Shown here one piece after another: positions 1-6,085 of a stretch of DNA of 10,018 nucleotides (its first letter is position 1; the number at the start of each line of letters is the position of its first letter). Source of the DNA: Acetobacteraceae bacterium (lineage in GTDB: Bacteria > Pseudomonadota > Alphaproteobacteria > Acetobacterales > Acetobacteraceae); contig JASHVB010000217.1 in NCBI GenBank assembly GCA_030039695.1, positions 1-10,018 on the forward strand, in the 5' to 3' direction. The position numbers and the translations under genes were made by a program. The notes below the pieces were generated by a model. The model did no database searches, was not told the origin of the DNA, and was given only the letters and a program-made list of their open reading frames with translations.

Positions 1-58
1 CATCGGCGTAACCGAGATCGTCGGCCATGATGAACACGATGTTCGGTTGCTTCGGCAT
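1..58 (-). CDS. Sulfatase (arylsulfatase family), N-terminal fragment cut by window edge
   Basis: Only the first 19 codons are in the window; the gene runs off the left end. They read MPKQPNIVFIMADDLGYAD, the hallmark opening of the sulfatase/alkaline-phosphatase superfamily, where the paired Asp in the ADDLG stretch helps bind the active-site calcium. Family members hydrolyse sulfate esters of aryl or carbohydrate substrates. The catalytic Cys/Ser that becomes formylglycine lies further downstream and cannot be checked. The ATG at 58-56 is chosen because the family motif begins a few residues later and a GGGGAA ribosome-binding candidate (64-69) sits 5 bases upstream. No signal peptide precedes the motif, so a cytoplasmic location is likely with this start. 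It is divergent from the CoA-transferase operon. Substrate and length are unknown. Confidence 0.85.
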   Translation of the reverse strand, partial: MPKQPNIVFIMADDLGYAD

Positions 59-77
59 CGCGCTTCCCCGATTGTCG

Positions 78-101
78 CGGACACTGTGGTGTGGGTGTCC
101 G
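78..101. promoter_or_regulatory. Inverted repeat upstream of the sulfatase start (possible operator)
   Basis: CGGACAC (78-84) and GTGTCCG (95-101) are perfect 7-base inverted arms with a 10-base spacer. The site lies 20-43 bases upstream of the sulfatase ATG, a usual place for a regulator binding site or a 5' leader hairpin. No regulator gene is visible in the window, so a function as operator is inference. Confidence 0.3.
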
Positions 102-268
102 GAATCGTCCAGCCTCGACCGGCGCGCGGGGATTCTGTAGTGTCTGTCATCGCGAGTTGGCCACCGGTCGGTTCGGCCCACGCGCGACTGCATGCAACGG
201 GCGGCCCATCGTCATCTCGGCGAGCGCCGGGGCCCAGGCGGTCTGGGTCGCGGCGTGCGCTGGACGAT

Positions 269-288
269 GAGCGACGGCTCGGTTTTTT
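269..288 (+). terminator. Weak terminator-like hairpin with T-run
   Basis: A 4-bp stem GAGC/GCTC (269-272 with 277-280, loop GACG) is followed by GG and six T residues (283-288) on the plus strand. The stem is short, and no plus-strand gene lies just upstream. It could shield the CoA-transferase operon from read-through, act as a leader element, or be chance. Confidence 0.2.
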
Positions 289-315
289 GTTAGGTGCGCA
301 GCGACGGAGTAATCT
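287..315 (+). promoter_or_regulatory. Candidate promoter for the CoA-transferase operon
   Basis: TTGTTA (287-292) and TAATCT (310-315) are separated by 17 bases, the best sigma-70-like pair I could find upstream of the ATG at 379. The -35 box matches consensus at 4 of 6 positions and the -10 box at only 3 of 6. The -10 box lies inside the palindromic repeat at 296-355. This is a weak candidate. Confidence 0.2.
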
Positions 316-355
316 CATGCGCGGAATTGCTGTGTCGCTGCCCCTCGCAATGACA
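296..355 (-). repeat. ATTGCGAG-type palindromic repeat, copy 1
   Basis: Read on the minus strand the element begins TGTCATTGCGAG and ends CTGCGC. It folds into a stem pairing 298-313 with 326-341 (15 of 16 positions, including two G-T pairs) around a 12-base loop. Copy 2 (3713-3776) shares the head, the stem layout and the CTCCGT...CTGCGC tail. It ends 23 bases before the CoA-transferase alpha start. Dispersed palindromes with a GTCATTGCGAG head are known from several proteobacterial genomes; assignment to that broad class is by recognition, not by search. Confidence 0.65.
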
Positions 356-378
356 GAGGGACGGGAAGCGGACACCGC

Positions 379-1044
379 ATGATTGACAAGTTCGTTGCTA
401 CCATGGCCGACGCAATGATCGGCGTACCGGACGGCGCCACGGTCCTGGTTGGCGGCTTCGGAGATGTCGGCGCGCCGTCGGCATTGCTCGACGGGCTGGC
501 AGAACAAGGCGCGCGCGACCTGACGATCGTGATTGTGGCTGGCGGCCGTGACGGCAGCAAGATCGAGCGCCTGCTGTCGCTTGGCCGCGTCCGCAAGATG
601 GTATGCAGTTTTGTGCGTCCTGCCAGCCTGGCTGGGCGGCTGTATCAGAGAGGCGATTTGGCGTTGGAGATCGTGCCGCAAGGCACGCTGGCCGAGCGCA
701 TCCGTGCGGCCGGCGCCGGGATCGAAGCGTTCTATACGCCCACCGGCGCCGACACCATCCTGGCCGAAGGCCGCGAGACAAGGATCATCCACGGCAGGAA
801 CACGTTACTAGAATATCCGCTGCGCGGCGACGTCGCGCTGATCGAGGCCTGGCAGGCCGACCGCTGGGGCAACCTGACCTACCGTGAGAGCGCACGGAAT
901 TTCAATCCCGTCATGGCCATGGGCGCAGCATTGACGATCGCCGAGACGCGTCACGTCGTCGGCTTGGGCGACATCCCGCCGGAGCATGTGCACACGGCGG
1001 GCCCTTTCGTGCACCGCGTGATCCACGTGCCGGAGCAAGTATGA
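379..1044 (+). CDS. CoA-transferase subunit A (3-oxoacid / 3-oxoadipate CoA-transferase type)
   Basis: This 221-residue protein is the alpha half of a family I CoA-transferase, which moves CoA from a donor such as succinyl-CoA to a 3-oxo acid. Residues 18-33 (DGATVLVGGFGDVGAP) fit the signature of the family's A subunits. A YTPTG segment (119-123) and RESARNFNPVMAMG (169-182) are in the expected order, and the overall wording is closest to PcaI of the beta-ketoadipate pathway. One oddity: after the first beta strands, PcaI-like proteins usually have an SNNAG-type turn, whereas this protein has IVAGGRDGS (52-60), so substrate specificity may differ. The ATG at 379 has only a poor ribosome-binding site (GCGGA, 6 bases upstream) but matches the family N-terminus. 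Its stop overlaps the beta subunit start by four bases. Family is confident; exact substrate is not. Confidence 0.88.
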   Translation: MIDKFVATMADAMIGVPDGATVLVGGFGDVGAPSALLDGLAEQGARDLTIVIVAGGRDGSKIERLLSLGRVRKMVCSFVRPASLAGRLYQRGDLALEIVPQGTLAERIRAAGAGIEAFYTPTGADTILAEGRETRIIHGRNTLLEYPLRGDVALIEAWQADRWGNLTYRESARNFNPVMAMGAALTIAETRHVVGLGDIPPEHVHTAGPFVHRVIHVPEQV

Positions 1045-1700
1045 TGGCCGACACAGAATTCCAGCCGCTCGACCGCAACGGCATTGCCGCGCGCATCGCG
1101 TGCGACATTCCCGACGGTTGGTTCGTCAATCTTGGCATCGGCATTCCGACCGCGGTGTCGGACTTCGTACCGCAGGAGCGCGAAGTGATCTTTCACGCCG
1201 AGAACGGTGTGATCGGCATGGGCCCCGCGCCGGCGCCCGATGCAGTGAACCCGTATCTGATCAATGCCGGCGTGCAGCACATTACGCTGCGCATCGGCGG
1301 TGCCTATGTGCATCATGCCGACAGCTTCGCCATCGCCCGCGGTGGACATTTGGACCTGTGCGTGCTGGGCGCATTTGAGGTGGCTGAGAATGGTGACATC
1401 GCCAACTGGGCCCGTTCGGCTGACGAGCCTGTGAAGCAGGTCGGTGGCGCGATGGACCTCGCGATCGGCGCGAAGCGGCTATGGGTCGCGATGGAGCATG
1501 TTACCAAGGAAGGCGCGTCGCGCATCGTTCAGCGATGTTCTTATCCGCTGACGGCAAAAGGCGTGGTGAAGCGCGTCTACACCAACCTGGCAGTGCTCGA
1601 CGTTACGCCGCACGGCTTCGTGGTGCGCGACATCGTCGATGGCCTCAGTTTCGAAGGATTACAGGCACGTACCGAAGCGAAGCTTCATCGGGAGGGCTGA
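1041..1700 (+). CDS. CoA-transferase subunit B (3-oxoacid / 3-oxoadipate CoA-transferase type)
   Basis: This 219-residue protein is the beta, catalytic half of the same enzyme. NLGIGIPT (30-37) and FHAENGVIGMGP (51-62) carry the active-site region, with Glu54 aligned to the glutamate that forms the covalent CoA thioester. GGAYVHHADSF (86-96) and RGGHLDLCVLGAFEV (100-114) are also family-typical, and the resemblance is strongest to PcaJ/ScoB. The usual active-site wording is H-S-E-N-G; here Ser is replaced by Ala53. Two adjacent ATGs (1041, 1044) are possible starts: the first gives an ATGA overlap with subunit A, the second a better spacing (8 bases) from GGAG at 1032-1035. The overlap implies coupled translation and equal amounts of both subunits. 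The stop is followed after one base by the hydrolase start. Confidence 0.88.
   Translation: MMADTEFQPLDRNGIAARIACDIPDGWFVNLGIGIPTAVSDFVPQEREVIFHAENGVIGMGPAPAPDAVNPYLINAGVQHITLRIGGAYVHHADSFAIARGGHLDLCVLGAFEVAENGDIANWARSADEPVKQVGGAMDLAIGAKRLWVAMEHVTKEGASRIVQRCSYPLTAKGVVKRVYTNLAVLDVTPHGFVVRDIVDGLSFEGLQARTEAKLHREG
1690..1696 (+). promoter_or_regulatory. Ribosome-binding site that fixes the hydrolase GTG start
   Basis: GGGAGGG lies within the last codons of the CoA-transferase beta gene, 5 bases before GTG at 1702-1704. It is the strongest Shine-Dalgarno match in this operon. It argues for the GTG start over the in-frame ATG at 1639, which lies deep inside the beta gene and has no comparable site. 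Confidence 0.7.
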
Positions 1701-1701
1701 C

Positions 1702-3537
1702 GTGATCACATCCCTTGAACTGCGTCCGCCCGAAAGCCTGGTTGGCGGAGCCGAGTTTGGCGCGAGTGGTGCCTACCTGCGGATTAGTGGCGCCGCGGCC
1801 GGTGAACTCGATCCGGTGCATGCTGCGAACCGGGGCATCGCGCTGATCGACAGGGCGCCGCGCAATGCGCGCGGCAACGTCGAGTATCGCACCGACTTCG
1901 TGATCCTGCGTCCGGCCGATCCGGCGCGCGGTAACGGCCGCATCCTCTACGAAGTCAACAACCGCGGCCGCGTCATGCTGTTCGCCAATCTCTGCGGCGG
2001 CGTGGCAGGCAACACCTGGCCAGACGCAGCGGCGCTTGGTAACGCACTGCCGCTGTGGCTGGGCTTCACACTGGTGTGGTGCGGCTGGGATGTCGGCGCA
2101 CCGAAGGCGACAGGACTGTCGCTGCTCGCCCCCGTCGCGACCGACAAAGGGCGCCCGATTACGCGGCGCATCCGGGAGGAATATGTTTCCGGCACGCGGC
2201 TCGGGGTGCTGGAGGCCTTCCGCCTGTCACACGAGACGGCGAACCGCGACGCAACGCTGACCGTGCGCCACACGCAGGCCAGCGAACGAACGCCGGTGGC
2301 ATTCGAGTTCGTCGATGCTCGTTCGATTCGGCTGCTGCCCGTTGGAACGCGTCCCCAGGCCGGCGCGATCTACGAGCTGCACTACGACGCAATCAACCCA
2401 TGCGTGCAGGGCATTGGCTTTGCGGCGACGCGCGACCTGATCAGCCATCTTCGCCGCAATGGCGCGAGGGTGCTGGAACGCCCGGTGACCCACACGTTAG
2501 CTTTCGGAATTTCGCAGGCGGGGCGCTATCTGCGTGACCACATCGCCCAGGGCTTCAACGCCGATGAGGACGGCGCGCGCGTGTTCGACGGTGTGTTCAC
2601 GCATGTCGCCGGCATCGGCCGCGTATTCCTGAACACGCCGTTCGCGCAGCCGTTCCGCACGCGCACCTGGCACGAGGACCACGATTTCCCCGAGGTTGAG
2701 TTTCCGTTTTCCTCGGCCACACAGGTCGACCCGATCAGCGGTGCCACCGGTGCATTGATGCGCGGTGATGCCTCGGACCCGAAGCTGATCGAAACCAACA
2801 CGTCGACCGAATACTGGCAGAAGGGCGCATCGCTCCTGCACACCGATCCGCTCGGTACGCAGGATGTCGCCTTGCCGGCGAATGTGCGCGGCTATCTGCT
2901 GTCGGGAACACAGCATGGCGGCAAGGCGAACATGCCGCGCGACAACGGACCCTGCGTCAATCCACGCAACTGGCATGATCCGATGCCGGCGATCCGCGCG
3001 CTGCTGGTGGCGCTGGATGAATGGGTCGTGACCAACCGTCTGCCGCCCGATAGCCGTCTGCCGCGGATCGCCGACGGAACGTTAGTCGCGGCCGAAGCCG
3101 TTGCGATCCCGGCGATCCCCGGCCTGACGAAGCCGCATGCCGCGAATGACGTCGCACCGCTCGCGGACTGGACGAATCCGCAAGCGCCGGCGCGAACCTG
3201 GCGCGCGCTGGTGCCTCAGGTTGATGCAGACGGCAACGAGCGGGCCGGCATCCGCCTGCCGGACATCGCCGTTCCGTCGGGCACATTTACCGGCTGGAAC
3301 CTGTACGGCGCGCCTTATCCGGTTTGCGAACTCGCAGATCGCGACGGTACCTTCCTGGCCTTTGCGGCGACGCCAGCGGATCGGCAGCGATCGGGTGATC
3401 CACGTTTGTCACTGGCGGAACGGTATGCCGATGCCGCGGCGCGGGCATCGGCAGCGCGAGCCTGCGCCGCCGAGCTACAGCGCGACCGCCTGCTGCTGGT
3501 GGAGGACGCGGAGCGCTACGGCCGAGAGGAATCGTAA
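1702..3537 (+). CDS. Alpha/beta hydrolase domain protein (large, ~610 aa family)
   Basis: The protein has 611 residues when started at the GTG. The centre contains AFGISQAGRYLRDH (267-280), a G-x-S-x-G nucleophile elbow with Ser271. It is followed by NTSTEYWQKGASLLHTD (366-382) and SGTQHGG (401-407), where His405 is the likely catalytic histidine. These wordings are characteristic of a family annotated 'alpha/beta hydrolase domain' (I recall Pfam PF20091), about 600-700 residues long and mostly uncharacterised. No signal peptide or membrane segment is seen, so it is probably cytoplasmic, whereas some relatives appear to be exported. It is the last gene of the CoA-transferase operon, one base after the preceding stop, so the two activities probably serve one pathway: ester or lactone hydrolysis, then CoA activation. 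Family assignment is good; substrate unknown. A longer reading from ATG 1639 would add 21 residues overlapping the beta gene and is unlikely. Confidence 0.85.
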   Translation: MITSLELRPPESLVGGAEFGASGAYLRISGAAAGELDPVHAANRGIALIDRAPRNARGNVEYRTDFVILRPADPARGNGRILYEVNNRGRVMLFANLCGGVAGNTWPDAAALGNALPLWLGFTLVWCGWDVGAPKATGLSLLAPVATDKGRPITRRIREEYVSGTRLGVLEAFRLSHETANRDATLTVRHTQASERTPVAFEFVDARSIRLLPVGTRPQAGAIYELHYDAINPCVQGIGFAATRDLISHLRRNGARVLERPVTHTLAFGISQAGRYLRDHIAQGFNADEDGARVFDGVFTHVAGIGRVFLNTPFAQPFRTRTWHEDHDFPEVEFPFSSATQVDPISGATGALMRGDASDPKLIETNTSTEYWQKGASLLHTDPLGTQDVALPANVRGYLLSGTQHGGKANMPRDNGPCVNPRNWHDPMPAIRALLVALDEWVVTNRLPPDSRLPRIADGTLVAAEAVAIPAIPGLTKPHAANDVAPLADWTNPQAPARTWRALVPQVDADGNERAGIRLPDIAVPSGTFTGWNLYGAPYPVCELADRDGTFLAFAATPADRQRSGDPRLSLAERYADAAARASAARACAAELQRDRLLLVEDAERYGREES

Positions 3538-3798
3538 GGCGAAAGGCTGGACATTCCGGATCCCGTGTCCCTGCCGGTTGCCACCGGGCCGGCCACCCCG
3601 CGGCTCCATGAAACGCGCCTCCACTCATCATCCTGACGAAAGCCGAGACTCGGGCCAACATGGAACCCGGCGCTCATCGGTCTGACGATGGATGCCTCTG
3701 TTTGCCGCCAGAGCGCAGTTACGGAGCGATGTTCCTGAGAAAGATCGCTTCGTCGTTGCGCGACTCGCAAATGACAGACGGTAGAGGGCCGCCCGAGT
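3538..3798. other. Convergent intergenic region between hydrolase and HdeD-family gene
   Basis: No gene is supportable here; translations of the short frames resemble no protein. The main feature is the palindromic repeat at 3713-3776. A second, weaker pattern is TCATCCTGACGAAAG near 3626-3641, followed by CCGAG/CTCGG arms (3643-3653). It resembles the TCATCC..CGAAAG wording of other common intergenic repeats, but a single copy proves nothing. No classic hairpin plus T-run terminator was found for either convergent gene. Confidence 0.6.
3713..3776 (-). repeat. ATTGCGAG-type palindromic repeat, copy 2
   Basis: On the minus strand the head reads TGTCATTTGCGAG (one extra T relative to copy 1) and the tail CTCCGTAACTGCGC. 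Positions 3713-3730 pair with 3744-3761 in 17 of 18 positions (three of them G-T), giving a very stable stem with a 13-base loop. It starts 22 bases past the stop of the HdeD-family gene on that gene's strand. It may act as a 3' mRNA-stabilising or attenuating stem between the convergent genes; that role is inferred from its position. Confidence 0.65.
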
Positions 3799-4353
3799 TT
3801 AGCGCCGTATCACGCGTGACACGACAATGTACCCGAGCCCGCTGCTGATGAAATTCACCCCTAGCAGCAGCCCCAGCACGATCATCGAAATTCCCGGCCA
3901 TGCGGCGAGGATCAGGACCGCCATGATGATGCTGATGATTGCCGATGCCAGCATGCCTGACCAACCGGGAAAGGGGCGCATCTCGAAAGCAAAGAACAGC
4001 TCGAAGGCGCCCTGAATCATGAAAATCATGCCGAGCATCAGAGTCAGCGCCACCGCACCGGCGAGCGGGTTCATGAGCAGAAACGTCGCCGCTGCAATGG
4101 ATAGCAGGCCAAGCAGGAGCGCACCAAAAAACGGCCCGGCACCATGGAAAGAAAACGAACCGGCCAGCGCGACGAGACCGGATATCAGTAGGATCCAACC
4201 GATGAACACCGTCGCGACCAATGTTGAGACCATTGGGAAGATCACCGCGGCGATGCCTACCGCCAGCAGCACCACGCCAAGCCAGAACAACTTGCCGGCC
4301 GCAGCGCGCAGGCGGTCGTGAAACAGATTGTCGCGGAAGAAGGTATCGCTCAT
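3799..4353 (-). CDS. HdeD family membrane protein (DUF308)
   Basis: A 184-residue, strongly hydrophobic protein with six predicted membrane helices at about 21-41, 45-66, 75-95, 99-122, 130-152 and 155-178. They are arranged as three similar two-helix units, as in HdeD/DUF308 proteins (about 190 residues in E. coli). E. coli HdeD is an inner-membrane protein linked to acid resistance at high cell density; its molecular action is unknown, and many bacteria carry homologues with no proven acid role. The N-terminal ~20 residues are polar and charged, and the C-terminus ends in basic RVIRR, suggesting a cytoplasmic tail. The ATG at 4353 follows AGGGA with 5-base spacing. It lies 27 bases after the pmbA stop, so it is probably co-transcribed with pmbA. 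Family is confident; function is inferred. Confidence 0.88.
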   Translation of the reverse strand: MSDTFFRDNLFHDRLRAAAGKLFWLGVVLLAVGIAAVIFPMVSTLVATVFIGWILLISGLVALAGSFSFHGAGPFFGALLLGLLSIAAATFLLMNPLAGAVALTLMLGMIFMIQGAFELFFAFEMRPFPGWSGMLASAIISIIMAVLILAAWPGISMIVLGLLLGVNFISSGLGYIVVSRVIRR

Positions 4354-4380
4354 GGTATTCCCTACCCTCGTGGATCGCGG

Positions 4381-5712
4381 TCAGGCGCCGGCCATGGTCA
4401 TTCCTTCGATCCGCACTGTGGGTGAATCCGTGCCGCGGCGAAAGCGCAGATCGTTCGCCGGGGTCAGATGCAGGAACATGTCGCGCAGGTTGCCCGCGAT
4501 GGTGATCTCGGCCACCGGCTCGGCGATCGCGCCGTCGCGGATCAGGAATCCAGCGGCGCCGCGGCTGTAGTCGCCGGTTACACCATTCACGCCCATGCCG
4601 ATCAGCTCGGTCACGTAAAGGCCCAGCTGGATATCGGCCATCAACTCCGTCGGTCTTGTGCTGCCGGCCGTGAGGTAAAGGTTGGTGGGTGACGGCGATG
4701 GGGGGCCACCGGTCCCGCGCGCCGCATGCCCGGTGGAGCGCATGCCGAGCTGCCGCGCCGAGCGGCTGTCCAGAAGCCATGTCGTCAGCACACCGTCGGC
4801 GATCAAGTCGCGTTGTTCTGTCGGTGTGCCCTCGCCATCGAAAACGCGTGACCGCAGTCCGCGCACGCGCAGCGGATCGTCCCGCACGGTGATGCCGGCG
4901 CCGAAGACACGCTGGCCGAGCTTATCCTTGAGGAAAGACGTGCCACGCGCCACTCCAGCGCCGTTGATCGCCGCAGCGAAATGCCCGAGTAGGCTGCCGG
5001 CGACGCGCGGGTCGTAGACGACGGGGAGCTTGGCGGTTTTGGGCCGATTGGGATGCAGTCGCTTCACCGCCCGTTCGCCCGCGCTGCGGCCAATCGCGAC
5101 CGGGTCGTCCAGGTCCGCAAGGTGCACGGTGCTGTGCGAGTCATAGTCGCGCTGCATATCGGTGCCGGAGCCGGCGAGCACCGCGGCGGAAACGGTATGA
5201 CTGGTGCGGACCCACTGGCCGGCGAAGCCGGCGGAGGTGACGAGAACTGCCTCAGTGCGGCCGAAGCCGGCATCGCCACCTTCTGAGTTGGTGACGCCGG
5301 CGACGGCGCGGGCGGCATCCTCGGCGGCGGCGGCGCGGGCGATCAGGGCCTCGGCGGAAGGTTCGGCCGGGTCGTTCAAATCCAGTTCGATGCTGCGTGG
5401 CGGCATCGCGGTGTCGGCCAGACCGGTGTAGGGGTCTTCAGGCACCACACGCGCCATGCCGACGGCACGCTCGGCCAGTTCGGCGAAGCGGGACGGATCG
5501 ATCGTGGTGGACGAGACGACGGCCGCCTGCTTGCCGAGGAAAACGCGCAGGCCGAGGTCGCGGCCTTCGGCGCGCTCGACATGTTCAGTCTCACCGAGGC
5601 GGCAGGAGACCGATAGCGAGGTGCCGGACGCCAGCAGAGCGTCGGCCGCGTCAGCGCCGGCGGCGCGCGCTTTGGCGATCAGATCGGAGAGGAGGTCAAT
5701 CGGTGAGGTCAT
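4381..5712 (-). CDS. pmbA: TldD/PmbA family protein, PmbA (TldE) subunit
   Basis: This 443-residue protein matches PmbA/TldE, the partner of the TldD metalloprotease. In E. coli the TldD-TldE heterodimer degrades unfolded peptides, matures microcin B17 and processes the CcdA antitoxin. The C-terminal block GVNGVTGDYSRGAAGF (374-389) and EPVAEITIAGNL (398-409) is diagnostic, with FDGEGTPTEQ (291-300) before it. The metal-binding HExxxH helix of TldD is absent, as expected for the PmbA side. Length is close to the E. coli protein (about 450). The ATG at 5712 has GGAG with 9-base spacing. No tldD is in the window; it is often unlinked. Upstream is a 373-base gap, and downstream the HdeD-family gene follows after 27 bases. 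It is likely cytoplasmic. Confidence 0.92.
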   Translation of the reverse strand: MTSPIDLLSDLIAKARAAGADAADALLASGTSLSVSCRLGETEHVERAEGRDLGLRVFLGKQAAVVSSTTIDPSRFAELAERAVGMARVVPEDPYTGLADTAMPPRSIELDLNDPAEPSAEALIARAAAAEDAARAVAGVTNSEGGDAGFGRTEAVLVTSAGFAGQWVRTSHTVSAAVLAGSGTDMQRDYDSHSTVHLADLDDPVAIGRSAGERAVKRLHPNRPKTAKLPVVYDPRVAGSLLGHFAAAINGAGVARGTSFLKDKLGQRVFGAGITVRDDPLRVRGLRSRVFDGEGTPTEQRDLIADGVLTTWLLDSRSARQLGMRSTGHAARGTGGPPSPSPTNLYLTAGSTRPTELMADIQLGLYVTELIGMGVNGVTGDYSRGAAGFLIRDGAIAEPVAEITIAGNLRDMFLHLTPANDLRFRRGTDSPTVRIEGMTMAGA

Positions 5713-6085
5713 CGGGGCGGGCTCCGGGCAGCGAAGGGCGCTCCACCAAGTTATGGCGACTGATGCCGTTGCGGGAGGGGGAGGGGCGGATTGATTGACA
5801 GGGGCCGGAGCAGCGGGAGGCGACTGGGAACGATCTCTCGCGCGACGGGTGCGCGTTGTTTGCGCGCTTAGTCAGCATCACGCTTGACAGACGACCTCCG
5901 CAGCTTGACGGCACATGCTTGTAGCAGTCGGATAGTGTCTGACCGATCGAAGCTGCGATAACGGTCATGCCCACGGCGCCGGTCGCGCCTGAGGCGGGGG
6001 GCTGCATGCAGGACTTTTCTTTGTTGCGACCCCGTCGCGACGGTACCCCGAGGGTGCCGCCACGCCGGCGACGTCGCAATGACAC
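5713..6085. other. Intergenic region between rfbD end and pmbA start
   Basis: These 373 bases sit between two minus-strand genes: they follow rfbD and precede pmbA, so they should hold the rfb operon end and the pmbA promoter. No gene is supportable. Structures seen: the palindromic repeat copy 3 directly after rfbD (6024-6084), a perfect 10-base palindrome CTGCATGCAG (6002-6011), and a small GCGCG/CGCGC hairpin (5851-5867). No convincing -35/-10 pair for pmbA was found. Confidence 0.6.
6024..6084 (-). repeat. ATTGCGA-type palindromic repeat, copy 3, at the rfbD 3' end
   Basis: On the minus strand TGTCATTGCGAC begins one base after the rfbD stop codon and the element closes with GTCGCAA, so perfect 7-base arms (6024-6030 and 6073-6079) bound it. 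Inside is a tight hairpin: 6041-6048 pairs with 6052-6059 (eight pairs, one G-T) around a CGA loop. The head shares 11 bases with copy 1, but the interior differs, so it is a diverged or separate subtype. No T-run follows, so it is not a standard intrinsic terminator, but it may protect or end the rfb mRNA. Confidence 0.5.

Larger units (their letters stand above)
59..378. other. Divergent intergenic region between sulfatase and CoA-transferase operon
   Basis: This 320-base stretch has no supportable gene. Short open frames here give low-complexity, Arg/Pro/Ser-rich translations typical of non-coding GC-rich DNA. It must hold the control signals of the two divergent units. Visible structure: a 7-bp inverted repeat near the sulfatase start (78-101), a short hairpin with a six-T run (269-288), an ATTGCGAG-type palindromic repeat (296-355), and a near-match to that repeat's head in the opposite orientation (143-156). 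Confidence 0.7.

Noticed and set aside
47..382. An open frame filling the sulfatase/CoA-transferase gap
   Set aside because: Its translation is low-complexity and it begins inside the sulfatase gene on the opposite strand; the region carries regulatory-type palindromes instead.
1639..1701. An ATG start 21 codons upstream for the alpha/beta hydrolase
   Set aside because: It would overlap the CoA-transferase beta gene by 62 bases and lacks a ribosome-binding site; the GTG at 1702 has GGGAGGG at 5-base spacing.
3713..3775. Intrinsic terminator for the convergent genes
   Set aside because: The stem is strong, but neither strand has a T-run after it, and the sequence belongs to the palindromic repeat family.
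3719..4780. A 353-codon minus-strand frame covering the HdeD-family gene and the pmbA end
   Set aside because: It is a shifted-frame shadow of two genes with clear family motifs; its translation is Arg/Gly-rich without domains.
5884..5909. TTGACA and TTGACG boxes on the plus strand as promoters
   Set aside because: They point toward the 3' end of rfbD, where no plus-strand gene exists, and no matching -10 lies at suitable spacing.
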